From: Actinomadura rifamycini DSM 43936
GTDB taxonomy: Bacteria > Actinomycetota > Actinomycetes > Streptosporangiales > Streptosporangiaceae
Assembly (NCBI RefSeq): GCF_000425065.1
Contig: NZ_KE384301.1
Span: 186,001-250,000, forward strand
Direction: 5' to 3'
DNA: 64,000 nucleotides
The position numbers and the translations under genes are program-made. Shown here piece by piece: positions 21,730 to 33,439 of the stretch; position 1 is the stretch's first letter; each line of letters opens with the position of its first letter. Below the pieces are notes generated by a model. The model saw only the letters and a list, made by a program, of their open reading frames with translations, was not told the DNA's origin and made no database searches.

Positions 21730-21788
21730 ACACCCCCGCCACCGGAACGCACGCCGGGAGCGCGGCGCGCCGCGGCGCCGCGCCGGGG

Positions 21789-22955
21789 TCAGCGGTCGAC
21801 CGGGTCGGCCGGGTCGGCGGCCAGGCGGAGGCGCTCGGCGAAGCTCTCCTCCAGCAGCGGGCCCCACGGGTAGCCGGCCGGGACGTCCATGGCGCGGCCG
21901 ATCGCCTCGCGGGCCTCGCCCGGACGGTGCCCGGGCGGGTCGCCCGCCCGCCGGGCGGCGAGCAGCGCGTACATGTGGTCGAGGGCGCCGAACGCCTCGC
22001 CGGTGAGGGCCGGGAGCGTCCCGTCGGTGACGGCCTGCTCCACGACGGGCTCCCACCACAGGTCGGCGGGGTCGGCGTCCTCGTCGTCGCCGCCGAAGTC
22101 GCGGCGGAGCCGGGCCCGCACCTGCGGGGCCGTCCCCGGGTCGGCCAGGCCGCGCCGCCACACCTCGCGGGCCTCGGCGTCCCTGCCGCGCAGCGGCAGG
22201 GTGCGGGCGAGCAGCTCGGTGGCGAGCGGGCCGGCCTCGGGGTCGGCGGGCTCCCCCGGGTCGCCGAGGGCCGCGCCGAATGCGGCGACGGCCTGGTCGA
22301 GGCAGGCGATGCCGAGGGTGACGGCGAGCCGCGCGTGCGCGTACGGCGCGGCGGCCCGGTCGATCAGCTTGAGCCCGGCGGTCAGGACGCGCTGCGCGCG
22401 GACGGGGTCGCCGCGCTCGAGGTGCCGCTGGGCGAGGTCGTGCGCGGCGGGCGGCCCGTGCTCGGGGTCGCCGGTGGCCAGCACGGCCTCCCAGTGGCCG
22501 CGGGCGGCGTCGAAGTCGCCGGCGTCGTCGGCGAGCCGGGCGAGCGCGAGGTGCGCGGGCGGCAGGTAGGCGGGGTTGCCGAAGTCGACGACGACGCGCC
22601 AGGCGGGCGCCGCGAGGTCGTGCTCCCCGGCCCGCTCGTAGGTGAGCGCCAGGTGGTAGGCGGCGCGCGGGCCGTACTCGGGGTCGCCGGTGGCGATGGC
22701 GGCCCGGTCGGCCTCCCGCGCGCGCCCGGTGTCCCCGGCGTCGTCGAGGACGACCGCGAGCCCGAGCGCCGCCTGCGCCCGGTACGGGGTGTCGCCGAGG
22801 GCGAGCACCTCGTCGAACAGGGCCGCGGCGCGCGCGGACTCGCCGCGCTCGGCGAGGTCGCGGGCCTGGTCGCACAGCCGGGCCGGGTCCGGCCCGTGCT
22901 CGTCGGGCACGGCGCGCTCGGTGGCCGCGGGTACGGGATCCGGGGACTCGCTCAT
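21789..22955 (-). CDS. tetratricopeptide-repeat protein
   Basis: A 388-residue soluble protein made almost entirely of short helical pairs spaced about 34 residues apart. Recurring ARGHWEAVLATGDPEHG-like and LALGDTPYRAQAALGLAV-like blocks are typical of TPR or SEL1-type scaffolds. No enzyme domain, signal peptide or membrane segment is visible. Such proteins bind partner proteins, but no partner is evident here. It lies between uvrA and a two-component operon, all on the minus strand. Confidence 0.75.
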   Translation of the reverse strand: MSESPDPVPAATERAVPDEHGPDPARLCDQARDLAERGESARAAALFDEVLALGDTPYRAQAALGLAVVLDDAGDTGRAREADRAAIATGDPEYGPRAAYHLALTYERAGEHDLAAPAWRVVVDFGNPAYLPPAHLALARLADDAGDFDAARGHWEAVLATGDPEHGPPAAHDLAQRHLERGDPVRAQRVLTAGLKLIDRAAAPYAHARLAVTLGIACLDQAVAAFGAALGDPGEPADPEAGPLATELLARTLPLRGRDAEAREVWRRGLADPGTAPQVRARLRRDFGGDDEDADPADLWWEPVVEQAVTDGTLPALTGEAFGALDHMYALLAARRAGDPPGHRPGEAREAIGRAMDVPAGYPWGPLLEESFAERLRLAADPADPVDR

Positions 22956-23090
22956 CGGTCTTCTGCCCTCTGGGGGTCGGGGTCGGCACCGAGCCTAGCG
23001 ATCCGGCGGCGCCGCGTCCCGTGGCGACACCCATCACCTTTTGCGGCGACTTCTGGGGCCTTGCCCCGATGCCGCCGGCCCCGCCGCGGC

Positions 23091-23744
23091 TCAGGCGAGC
23101 CCGGCGTCGTGGGCGAGCAGCGCGATCTGCGTCCGGTTGTCGAAACCGAGCTTGTCGAGGACGGTCGAGACGTGCGCCTTCACCGTGGCCAGGCTCACGA
23201 ACAGCTCGGCGGCGATCTCGGCGTTGGACCGCCCCCGGGCGACGGCGACGACCACGTCGCGTTCGCGGGGCGTGAGGACCTCCAGCGCGGTGCGGGCCCG
23301 CTCGAACGCCCCCGCCTGGACCACCGCGCGCTCCATCAGCCGCCGGGTGACCTGCGGGGACAGGATCGGGTCCCCGGCCGCGACCCGGTGCACGGCCTGG
23401 ACGAGCGACTCGGGCGGCGTGTCCTTCAGCAGGAACCCGGCGGCGCCGGCGCGCAGCGCCCGCAGGATGTTCTCGTCGCTGTCGAAGGTGGTGAGGACCG
23501 CGACCTCGGGCGGGGCGGCGCGGCTCCGCAGCCGCCGGGTGGCGGTGATGCCGTCCACCCGCGGCATCCGCAGGTCCATCAGCACCACGTCGGGGGCGTG
23601 CGCGTCGGCGGCGGCGGGGACCTCGTCGCCGTCGGCGGCCTCCGCGACGACGGCGATGCCCTCGGCGCCGTCGAGCATCATCGTGAGCCCGGCGCGGACC
23701 ATCGGGTCGTCGTCGACGATGAGTACGCGCACCTGCCGGGTCAC
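23091..23744 (-). CDS. NarL/LuxR-family response regulator
   Basis: The GTG at 23744 overlaps the kinase stop by 4 nt (GTGA), the expected coupling; an ATG at 23753 is an alternative. The receiver domain (about 1-120) has the acidic pair in VLIVDDD, the phospho-acceptor aspartate in DVVLMDLRMP and the lysine in LLKD. The LuxR-type helix-turn-helix (about 150-215) has LTPRERDVVVAVARGRSNAEIAAELFVSLATVK-like sequence. It is the output partner of the kinase encoded directly upstream. Target genes unknown. Confidence 0.93.
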   Translation of the reverse strand: MTRQVRVLIVDDDPMVRAGLTMMLDGAEGIAVVAEAADGDEVPAAADAHAPDVVLMDLRMPRVDGITATRRLRSRAAPPEVAVLTTFDSDENILRALRAGAAGFLLKDTPPESLVQAVHRVAAGDPILSPQVTRRLMERAVVQAGAFERARTALEVLTPRERDVVVAVARGRSNAEIAAELFVSLATVKAHVSTVLDKLGFDNRTQIALLAHDAGLA

Positions 23745-24874
23745 GCGGGCCATGGTAGCCGTGCGCGCAGCCGGAACTCCCCCGACGCGGCCTCGTGGTC
23801 GAGCCGCCCGCCCGCCAGCCGGACCCGCTCGGTGAGCCCGACGAGCCCGGTCCCGGAGCCGGCGACGAGCGCCGGGGCGCCGTCCGGCGGCAGCGGGTTG
23901 CGGACGTCGATCACCAGTTCGGTGCCGGGCCGTCCCTCCAGGGCCACCCGGACGGGCAGCCCGGCCGCGTGCTTGCGGGCGTTGGTGAGCGCCTCCTGCA
24001 GGACGCGGTAGGCGGCGCGGCCCGCGGCCGGCGGCAGGGCGTCCGGCGCGTCGACCTCGTCGCGCAGCGTGACGGTCGCGCCCGCGTCCCGGGACTCCTC
24101 CACCAGGCGCGGCACGTCGGTCAGGACGGGCTGCGGCCGGTCGCCGTGGTCGCGGTCCTCGTCGCGCAGCACGCCGATGACCTCGCGGAGCTCCTCCAGC
24201 GCCTGGTGCACCCCGGTGCGGACGACGCCCGCGGCGTGCGCGAGCCGCTCGGGCGGGGCGTCCGGGCGGTACTCCAGCGCGCCCGCGTAGGTGGCGAGCA
24301 GCGACAGCCGGTGCGCCAGGACGTCGTGCATCTCCCGGGCCATCCGCGTCCGCTCGAGCATCCGCGCCTCGGCGACCCGGCGGCCCTGCTCGGCCTCGGC
24401 GCGGCGGGCGCGCTCGTGCAGCGAGGCGATGAGCGCCGCGCGCGCCCGGAGGAGGGCCCCCCACCCGGCCAGCGCGCCGTACGCGACGACGATCAGCGCG
24501 AGCCACCAGCCGAGGGAGATGCCCGCGCTGAGCCGCCACAGCCCCTGGACCGCGTGCGCCGCGACGCCGGCCCCGGCCACCGCGGCGGCCACCGGGAACC
24601 GGCGGCACCGCGCGGCCTGCAGGGCGCCCGCCGTGGCCGCCGGCGTCGCCGCCGGCGACACGGCCGCCAGCAGGCCCAGCCCGAGCGCGCCGCCGACCGG
24701 CCGCCGCAGCAGGACGGGCGCCGCCGCGCAGCTCACCAGGGCGACCGCGATGTCGAGGCCGAGCAGATGGCGGGCCCCGCCGCCCTGGGCCGTGCTCCAC
24801 ACGGTCAGCGCGGCGAGGACGCCGGTCGCGGCGACCATGACGGCGGCCGCCCGGCCGTGGTTTCCCCTGTTCAC
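23741..24874 (-). CDS. NarL-type sensor histidine kinase
   Basis: A 377-residue sensor kinase. The N-terminal half has four or five membrane helices (about 8-150) with hardly any extracellular loops, so it may sense membrane state or an intramembrane signal. A helical linker leads to the HisKA_3 domain with the phospho-histidine in REMHDVLAHRLSLL (about 185). The HATPase domain has an N box (QEALTNARKHA) and a G box (GTGLVGL). It forms an operon with the response regulator. Confidence 0.9.
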   Translation of the reverse strand: MNRGNHGRAAAVMVAATGVLAALTVWSTAQGGGARHLLGLDIAVALVSCAAAPVLLRRPVGGALGLGLLAAVSPAATPAATAGALQAARCRRFPVAAAVAGAGVAAHAVQGLWRLSAGISLGWWLALIVVAYGALAGWGALLRARAALIASLHERARRAEAEQGRRVAEARMLERTRMAREMHDVLAHRLSLLATYAGALEYRPDAPPERLAHAAGVVRTGVHQALEELREVIGVLRDEDRDHGDRPQPVLTDVPRLVEESRDAGATVTLRDEVDAPDALPPAAGRAAYRVLQEALTNARKHAAGLPVRVALEGRPGTELVIDVRNPLPPDGAPALVAGSGTGLVGLTERVRLAGGRLDHEAASGEFRLRARLPWPA

Positions 24875-24957
24875 GGGCCCTAAGGTAGCGGCGGCGGGAG
24901 CGGGGGCGGCACCTACCGAAGTAGGGGGTCGCCCGCCGCTCCCCGGACGGTCGACTT

Positions 24958-24995
24958 TCGAACGGTCCGTCCTCGAACGGTCCGTCCTCGAACGG

Positions 24996-25009
<14 letters not shown>
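24958..25009. repeat. 15-bp tandem repeat at the gcvP 3' end
   Basis: Three units of TCGAACGGTCCGTCC (24958-24972, 24973-24987, 24988-25002, the last with one change) and a partial fourth unit. The third unit contains the gcvP stop codon, so copy-number change could alter the end of the protein or the 3' untranslated region. Confidence 0.85.
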
Positions 25010-27884
<2,875 letters not shown>

Positions 27885-27947
27885 GGAGGAGCCTCCTGGC
27901 AGCTGCGGTCGCTCAGGTCCACCGACGGCGCGCGGGCCGACGGCCGG

Positions 27948-28147
27948 TCTCCCCCTCTGTCATCGGCACCTGAGAGCTTCACCCGCGCGCGCGGGGTTTC
28001 CCCTTCGGTGAGCCGCCGTTCCCGTTCCGCCGGGATCGACGCCTGCTTTCCAGAGGTGCCTCGCCCGAGCGGTCCTTTTGCCTGAGAGGTTCCGGGGAGG
28101 TTGCCCCTTCGGCGCCCCACGCCGGCTGCGTGAGGTCTCTCCCGCAC
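27948..28147 (-). promoter_or_regulatory. tandem glycine riboswitch of gcvP
   Basis: Read on the minus strand, aptamer 1 (about 28147-28070) has GCGGGAGAGACC, GCCGAAGGGGCAACC and CCTCTCAGGCAAAAGGACCGC in order. Aptamer 2 (about 28055-27948) has CTCTGGAAAGCAG, ACCGAAGGGGAAACCCC, GCTCTCAGGTGCC and GACAGAGGGGGA. These are the conserved blocks of the glycine riboswitch. It lies 60-260 bp upstream of gcvP and should switch expression on when glycine is plentiful. Confidence 0.92.
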
Positions 28148-28473
28148 AGGGTCGACGGCATGTCCGGGACAAACCCTACCCAACCGCGGCGGCCCGCGAT
28201 CGTCCCGGTGCCGGAACGGGATCTCCACCGCCGTGACCTCGGCGCCGGTGCCGTACCGGCGAGTACCCCGGACAGTACGATATGACCGCCCCGCCGGGCA
28301 CGCGGCGGGACGGACGACGAGGGGCGACGGGTGGACGGAGCGACGGCCGGACGGGGGTCCGCCGCTCGACCGAGCGCGGCCGGTTCTGGGACGCTGATCA
28401 CCGGAACACTGAGCACCGGAACGCTGATCGCCGGAACGCCGATCAGCACGCCGGACGGCCGGAGCGGGGACGG
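28148..28473. other. 326-bp spacer between the glycine riboswitch and the flippase gene
   Basis: Holds the gcvP promoter (not located exactly) and the leader of the flippase gene. An ATG at 28282 opens a frame through this region, but it has no ribosome-binding site and its translation is low-complexity Arg/Gly, so I treat it as non-coding. It contains the tandem repeat at 28391-28450. Confidence 0.5.
28391..28450. repeat. 15-bp tandem repeat upstream of the flippase gene
   Basis: Four units: ACGCTGATCACCGGA, ACACTGAGCACCGGA, ACGCTGATCGCCGGA and a diverged fourth (28391, 28406, 28421, 28436). If translation began at 28282 they would encode a five-residue repeat (HRNAD-like). Confidence 0.85.
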
Positions 28474-30945
28474 GTGACGCGGACGCACGACGAGGCGGTG
28501 CGCCCGAGGCGGGGCGCGTCCGCGGGCGTGCCCGTCGACGAGCCCGCGCAACCGGACCGCATCCGCCGCCCGTCCGACGCGATCCGGTTCGGCGTCTCCT
28601 GCGCGGGGCTGGCCGCGGTCATGCTGCTGGTGTCGTTCGCGCAGCAGACCACGCACGGCATCCAGACCGACATCGCCGAGGGCACCGCCCACGCGCCCCA
28701 GCTGCTGCTGGCGCTGGCCACCCTGGCGTCGAGCTTCGGCGTGCTGGCCGTGCCGATCGCGTTCGCCGTCGAGCGGCTGTTCCACAAGGACGGCATGCGG
28801 GTCGCCATCGCGCTGCTCGCCGCGATGATCGCGCTCGCCGTCACCATCACCCTGGACGACCTGGTCGTGCAGGCCGCGCCCGGCGGCGTGCTCGACTCGC
28901 TGATCTGGGGCGGCACCGACACGGCCCCCGTGCACACCGACATCGCCCCGGTGATCGCGTTCGTCAGCGTGGTCGGGATGGCCGGGCGGATCCGCTGGCA
29001 GACGGCCACCTGGTCCATGATCGGGCTGGCCGCGCTGACCGGCCTGACCGCCGCCTACGCGTCGGTGTCGGCGCTCGCGGCGACGTACTTCCTCGGCCGC
29101 GCGATCGGGCACGGCACCCTGTACGCGGTCGGCACCCCGAACCCGCGCCCGACGGGCATGACGGTGGTGACGGCGCTGGAGCGGCTGGGGCTGTGCCCGC
29201 GGCGGGCGGCGCGGCTCGACGATCCCGCGGACGGCGGCGAGGAGGCGCGCCGCTACGGCGTCCTGCTGGCCTCCTCCCCCGCCGGGGCCGACCCGGCCCC
29301 GGCGTCCGGCGGGGGCACCGGGGCCTGGCATCTGGAGCTGCGGGTCCTGGACCGCGACCAGCAGACCGCCGGGCTGCCGTACCGGCTGTGGCGGATGCTG
29401 CGGCTGCGGCGCACCACGACCGGGCGGACGCTGCGGTCGCTGCGCCGGTCGCTGGAGCAGGAGTCGCTCACCGCGTACGCCGCCGCCGCGGCGGGCGCCC
29501 GCACCCCGCGCCTGGTCGGCACGCTCGAGGTGGGGACGCAGGCGGCGCTGCTCGCGTACGAGCACGTGCCGGGGCGGCGGCTGCGCGACGTCCCCGCGGA
29601 GGAGGTCACCGACGAGCTGCTGACGGACGTGTGGCGGCAGTTCGGGCTGCTGCAGAAGGGCCGGCTGGCGCACCGCCGCCTGGAGGAGGACGCGGTCCTG
29701 GTCGGCGACGACGGCGCCGCCCACCTCGTCGACCTGTGGTCCGGGGAGATCGCGGCGGGCGACCTGGCGCTGCGGCTCGACCTCGCGCAGCTGCTCACGA
29801 CCCTGGCGCTGCGGGTCGGCCCGGAGCGCGCCGTGCGGACGGCGGTGCCGGTGCTGGGCGAGGAGGCGCTGGCGGCGGCGGTGCCGATGCTGCAGCGGGT
29901 GGCGCTGTCCCGGGCGACGCGGCAGGCGGTGCGGCGGGACCGGGAGCTGCTGCCGCGCATCCGGGAGGAGATCGCCCGGCTGAAGCCCGAGTCGGAGGCC
30001 GCGCCCGTCCGGCTGGAGCGGTTCCGGCCGCGGACGATCTTCAGCATGGTGGCGCTGTCGATCGCCGCCTACATCGTGATCCCGCAGTTCGGCAGCGTCG
30101 ACCTGATGCAGCTGGTCGCGAAGGCGACCTGGTGGTGGGCGGGGGTGGCGCTCGGCGGGGCGGCGCTGACCTACCTGGCGGCGGCGTTCATGCTGATGGG
30201 CTTCGTCCCCGAACGGCTCCCCCTGTGGCGGACGGTGCTGGTGCAGGTCGCCGCGTCGTTCGTGAAGCTGGTGGCGCCGGCGGCGGTCGGCGGGGTCGCG
30301 GTCAACACCCGGTACCTGCAGCGGTCGGGCGTCCGGCCAGGCCCGGCGGTGGCGAGCGTCGGCGCGTCCCAGCTCGTCGGGCTGGTGGTGCACGTCCTGC
30401 TGCTGGTGCTGTTCGGCTTCCTGACCGGGTCGACGGGCACGGCGACGAAGGACCTGGCGCCGTCCCGCACCGTCGTGGTCGCGGTGCTGCTGATCGGGCT
30501 GGTCGCGGGGCTGGCGATGACGATCCCGCGGGTGCGGCGGGTGGTCACCGGCCGGCTGCGCAGCATGTTCTCGGGCGTGGTGCCGCGGCTGGTGGACGTC
30601 CTGCAGTCGCCGCGGAAGCTGTTCACCGGGATCGGCGGCTCGCTGCTGCTGACGGTGGGCTTCGTGCTGTGCCTGGACGCCTCGATCCGCGCGTTCGGCG
30701 GTTCGCTGCCGTGGACGACGGTGGTGGTGGTGTTCCTGACGGCGAACGCGGTGGGGTCGGCGGTGCCGACGCCCGGGGGCCTCGGCGCGGTGGAGGGGGC
30801 GCTGACGCTGGCGCTGACGATCTCGGGGCTGGGGGCGGAGACGGCGGCGTCGGCCGTCCTGCTGTACCGCCTGCTGACGCTGTGGCTGCCGGTGCTGCCC
30901 GGCTGGGCGGCGTTCGCGTACCTCCAGCGCAAGGAGTCGCTCTAG
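28474..30945 (+). CDS. flippase-like membrane protein with embedded pseudokinase domain
   Basis: The GTG at 28474 is chosen because GGAG precedes it by 9 bases; the product has about 823 residues. The N-terminal third has six or so membrane helices. The middle (about 230-450) looks like a phosphotransferase/ABC1 kinase fold, but the catalytic loop reads LAHRRLEEDAVLV and the metal loop DLW, so the usual HxD and DFG residues are lost. The C-terminal third is the lysylphosphatidylglycerol synthase transmembrane/UPF0104 region, ending in PTPGGLGAVEGALTLAL, the family signature. It may flip a lipid under control of the pseudokinase. It converges with merR. Confidence 0.8.
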   Translation: MTRTHDEAVRPRRGASAGVPVDEPAQPDRIRRPSDAIRFGVSCAGLAAVMLLVSFAQQTTHGIQTDIAEGTAHAPQLLLALATLASSFGVLAVPIAFAVERLFHKDGMRVAIALLAAMIALAVTITLDDLVVQAAPGGVLDSLIWGGTDTAPVHTDIAPVIAFVSVVGMAGRIRWQTATWSMIGLAALTGLTAAYASVSALAATYFLGRAIGHGTLYAVGTPNPRPTGMTVVTALERLGLCPRRAARLDDPADGGEEARRYGVLLASSPAGADPAPASGGGTGAWHLELRVLDRDQQTAGLPYRLWRMLRLRRTTTGRTLRSLRRSLEQESLTAYAAAAAGARTPRLVGTLEVGTQAALLAYEHVPGRRLRDVPAEEVTDELLTDVWRQFGLLQKGRLAHRRLEEDAVLVGDDGAAHLVDLWSGEIAAGDLALRLDLAQLLTTLALRVGPERAVRTAVPVLGEEALAAAVPMLQRVALSRATRQAVRRDRELLPRIREEIARLKPESEAAPVRLERFRPRTIFSMVALSIAAYIVIPQFGSVDLMQLVAKATWWWAGVALGGAALTYLAAAFMLMGFVPERLPLWRTVLVQVAASFVKLVAPAAVGGVAVNTRYLQRSGVRPGPAVASVGASQLVGLVVHVLLLVLFGFLTGSTGTATKDLAPSRTVVVAVLLIGLVAGLAMTIPRVRRVVTGRLRSMFSGVVPRLVDVLQSPRKLFTGIGGSLLLTVGFVLCLDASIRAFGGSLPWTTVVVVFLTANAVGSAVPTPGGLGAVEGALTLALTISGLGAETAASAVLLYRLLTLWLPVLPGWAAFAYLQRKESL

Positions 30946-30979
30946 CCGCGGCCTGACGAGCGGTGGGACGTGCGGCTAG
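30942..30979. terminator. hairpin spanning both stop codons, flippase / merR
   Basis: CTAGCCGC (30942-30949) and GCGGCTAG (30972-30979) are perfectly complementary. Each arm contains one of the two convergent stop codons; the loop is 22 nt. Confidence 0.45.
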
Positions 30980-31575
30980 CCGGTGCGGCGGGCGCGCCGC
31001 CGGTCGGCGAGTTCGTCGTGGGGGTGGTCGTCGCGGTCGCTGGTGGCGGCCCGTTCGGCGGGCAGTTCGGCGAGGCTCCCCTCGACCTCCTGCCACACCC
31101 GTCCCAGCGCTATGCCGAACACGCCCTGCCCGCCCTGGAGGAGGTCGACGACCTCGTCGGGCGAGGTGCACTCGTAGACGCTGACGCCGTCGCTCATGAG
31201 CGTGATCTGCGCGAGGTCCTGGACGCCGCGGTCGCGCAGGTGGGTCACGGCGGTGCGGATCTGCTGCAGCGACACGCCCGTGTCCAGGAGCCGCTTCACG
31301 ACTTTGAGGACCAGGATGTCGCGGAAGCTGTACAGCCGCTGGCTGCCGGATCCGTGCGCCGACCGCACACTGGGCTCGACGAGCTTGGTGCGGGCCCAGT
31401 AGTCCAGTTGGCGGTAGGTGATGCCCGCCGCCGAGCAGGCCGTCGGGCCGCGGTAGCCGACGTCCTCCGGCGGAGCCGACACCCGCGTGTCGAAGAGCAG
31501 GCCCTGCTCTCCGGCGCGCCGGGACGCGACGTGCCTGTCGGGGGTGGCCTTGCCCTCGCCGCTGCTCACCGCCAC
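30976..31575 (-). CDS. MerR-family regulator, Rv1830-like
   Basis: The GTG at 31575 has GGAGG 5 bases upstream. The 199-residue protein has a winged helix-turn-helix (about 45-115: AAGITYRQLDYWARTKLVEPS...SQRLYSFRDILVLKVVKRLL) and a C-terminal domain with YECTSPDEVVDLLQGGQGVFGIALG. It has no metal-binding cysteines. Its place next to the bifunctional nuclease, FtsR and GarA-like genes matches Rv1830 of Mycobacterium tuberculosis, which controls growth-related genes; that functional link is by synteny. Confidence 0.88.
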   Translation of the reverse strand: MAVSSGEGKATPDRHVASRRAGEQGLLFDTRVSAPPEDVGYRGPTACSAAGITYRQLDYWARTKLVEPSVRSAHGSGSQRLYSFRDILVLKVVKRLLDTGVSLQQIRTAVTHLRDRGVQDLAQITLMSDGVSVYECTSPDEVVDLLQGGQGVFGIALGRVWQEVEGSLAELPAERAATSDRDDHPHDELADRRRARRTG

Positions 31576-32030
31576 GCGGACCTCCGGCTTCTATCAGCCC
31601 GTGCCGGTTCGTCAAGGGGGTTTGACGAATTACACCACGGGTGTTCCACCAGCACGGTAGGTGCCGGTCAGGGTGTGGTCAACGTTCGCCGTCGGCGCGT
31701 CGCATGCCCGGATGAACCGGCTTCACGTGGGCAAACCGCGCACCTTTTCCGCCACTGCGGTCCTACCCCGCCGGACGCCCCCCGGAAACCGCCAACTCCC
31801 AGGACGATGTACGACCAATGGCGTCAGACCTCGAATATACCTCGCGGAGTGATATTCCCCACGGGCGCCCCCGTCCCAGGCGTACCTACCCCGCTGCGGC
31901 GGCGCAAACGACCCCGCGTCTTTCAAGATCGTTGAGCGGGTTCGTGAAGCCCGGGTCAGCGGTGCGCCTCCGCCCCGCGCGGGAGCGCGCCGACGGGACC
32001 GTGCGGGCCCGCGGGAGGCGCGGCGCCGGG
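31576..32030. other. 455-bp spacer between bifunctional nuclease and merR genes
   Basis: No gene is supported. An AT-rich patch at about 31815-31870 and a TTGACG at about 31611-31616 on the minus strand, 36-41 bp before the merR start, could belong to a promoter. G+C-rich complementary blocks at about 31970-32020 could form the nuclease terminator. The length suggests merR has its own promoter and perhaps a long leader. Confidence 0.4.
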
Positions 32031-32501
32031 TCAGCCGGCGCGGCCGAAGTCCTCGGGGGTGATGGTGTCGAGGAACTCGCGGAACTTCTCGACCTCGTCC
32101 TCCTGCTCGTCCGGGATGGCCACGCCGGCCTCTTCGAGGATGTCCTCGCTGGCGAAGATCGTGGCGCCGGTGCGCAGGGCGAGCGCGATGGAGTCGGACG
32201 GCCGGGCGCTGACTTCCACGCCGTTGGAGAAGACCAGGTCGGCGAAGAAGATGCCCTCGCGGAGCGCGGTGATGTTCACGGTGCTCAGCTGGACGCTCAG
32301 CGCGTCGAGGACGTCGCGGAAGAGGTCGTGGGTGAGGGGGCGCGCGGGCAGCACGCCCTGCTGGGCGAAGGCGATCGCCGTGGCCTCGACGGCCCCGATC
32401 CAGATGGGCAGGTACCGCTCGCCCTCCGTCTCCTTCAACAGGACGATCGGCTGATTGGAGGGCATCTCGACCCGGACGCCGACGACCTCCATCTGCTTCA
32501 C
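32031..32501 (-). CDS. bifunctional nuclease family protein (DUF151)
   Basis: The GTG at 32501 has GGGAG 5 bases upstream and gives VKQMEVVGVRVEMPSNQPIVLLKE, the family N terminus (156 residues). Other conserved blocks are LPIWIGAVEATAIAFAQQG and SARPSDSIALALRTGATIFASEDILEEAG. A plant member of the family has DNase and RNase activity; the actinobacterial role is not established. It sits between ftsR and merR, as in mycobacteria (Rv1829). Confidence 0.9.
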   Translation of the reverse strand: MKQMEVVGVRVEMPSNQPIVLLKETEGERYLPIWIGAVEATAIAFAQQGVLPARPLTHDLFRDVLDALSVQLSTVNITALREGIFFADLVFSNGVEVSARPSDSIALALRTGATIFASEDILEEAGVAIPDEQEDEVEKFREFLDTITPEDFGRAG

Positions 32502-32655
32502 TGCGGCTCCCTGCTCGTTCGCTGTCTCGATCATCCGCGTGCGGCCGGACCGAGTCCCGCCGAGCCCGAAACCCGAGCCCTGTAGCCAACGTACACCCAG
32601 GTTCGGACGGAACGCCGCGCCCCGGGGGCGGCAAAATCCTGCGAGGCGCGGGTGA

Positions 32656-33390
32656 TCAGTGGTCGAGGCTTTCCCGGAGGCTCGCCGACAGCAGGGCGGC
32701 GTGCAGCTTCACCGACAGCGCGGCGATCTCGCGGGCGGTCTCGGCGGCCTGCTCGTGGGCGTCCGGGCTGCGGCGGCGCAGCTGGGGCGCGACGGTCTGC
32801 TCGATGAGCCCGGCCTGCCGGTCGGCGGCGGCCTTGACGGCCCGCAGGTGCCGCACCTCGAAACCGTAGTCGCCGAGCGCGGCGGCGGCGCGGGCGACGG
32901 TGAGGGCCTCCGCCTCGTAGTGGGCGCCGCGGCGGCGGATCAGCCCGTACTCCTCCAGGCGGCCGAGGAGCGCCTCGTCGATCCCGGCGCCGTCGAGGAG
33001 CTGGCGGCGGGTGAGCCGGACGGCGGCGGTCTCGGCGGTCGCGTCGGCGGCGACGAGGGTGCGGGGGCGGCTCCGGTCGGGCTCGGGGCGGCGGGCGCCC
33101 AGCGGCGGGACCGCCTCGCCGCGGTCGCGGGCCTCGAGGTGCTGCCGGATCGCGCGCAGCGGCATGTAGTGGTCGCGCTGCGCGGTGAGGACGAAGCGGA
33201 GGCGTTCGACGTCTCCGGCGCCGAACTTGCGGTAGCCCGAGGGGCTGCGCTGCGGTTCGATCAGCCCCTCGGACTCCAGGAACCTGATCTTGGAGATGGT
33301 GATGTCGGGGAACTCGGGCCGGAGCAGCCCGAGGACGTCCCCTATCGTCATCAGGGACCTGGCCGGTTGCGCGTTCAAGGCCCCTCCCAT
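32656..33390 (-). CDS. ftsR: MerR-like cell-division regulator FtsR
   Basis: A 244-residue regulator with an N-terminal winged helix-turn-helix (MTIGDVLGLLRPEFPDIT...KIRFLESEGLIEPQRSPSGYR). It is related to Rv1828 and to corynebacterial FtsR, which activates ftsZ. The C-terminal half is a helical sensor-like domain without cysteines. The start is uncertain: ATG 33390 is taken; a TTG at 33378 after GGAGGGG is possible. It lies between the FHA and nuclease genes, 49 bp after the FHA gene. Confidence 0.88.
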   Translation of the reverse strand: MGGALNAQPARSLMTIGDVLGLLRPEFPDITISKIRFLESEGLIEPQRSPSGYRKFGAGDVERLRFVLTAQRDHYMPLRAIRQHLEARDRGEAVPPLGARRPEPDRSRPRTLVAADATAETAAVRLTRRQLLDGAGIDEALLGRLEEYGLIRRRGAHYEAEALTVARAAAALGDYGFEVRHLRAVKAAADRQAGLIEQTVAPQLRRRSPDAHEQAAETAREIAALSVKLHAALLSASLRESLDH

Positions 33391-33439
33391 CGTGGTCCCG
33401 TCATGGCCGCGTCAGGTTCGCCTCCGGATCGCCGGCTCG

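Noticed and set aside
18054-24011. A plus-strand open frame of nearly 2,000 codons antisense to uvrA and its neighbours
   Set aside because: Very high G+C at third codon positions keeps stop codons rare in other frames. Its translation is Arg/Gly/Ala/Val-rich without domains, while the minus strand encodes complete UvrA, TPR, kinase and regulator proteins.
28282-28473. N-terminal extension of the flippase gene from ATG 28282
   Set aside because: No ribosome-binding site, low-complexity Arg/Gly translation, and tandem repeats; GTG 28474 has GGAG at 9 bases.
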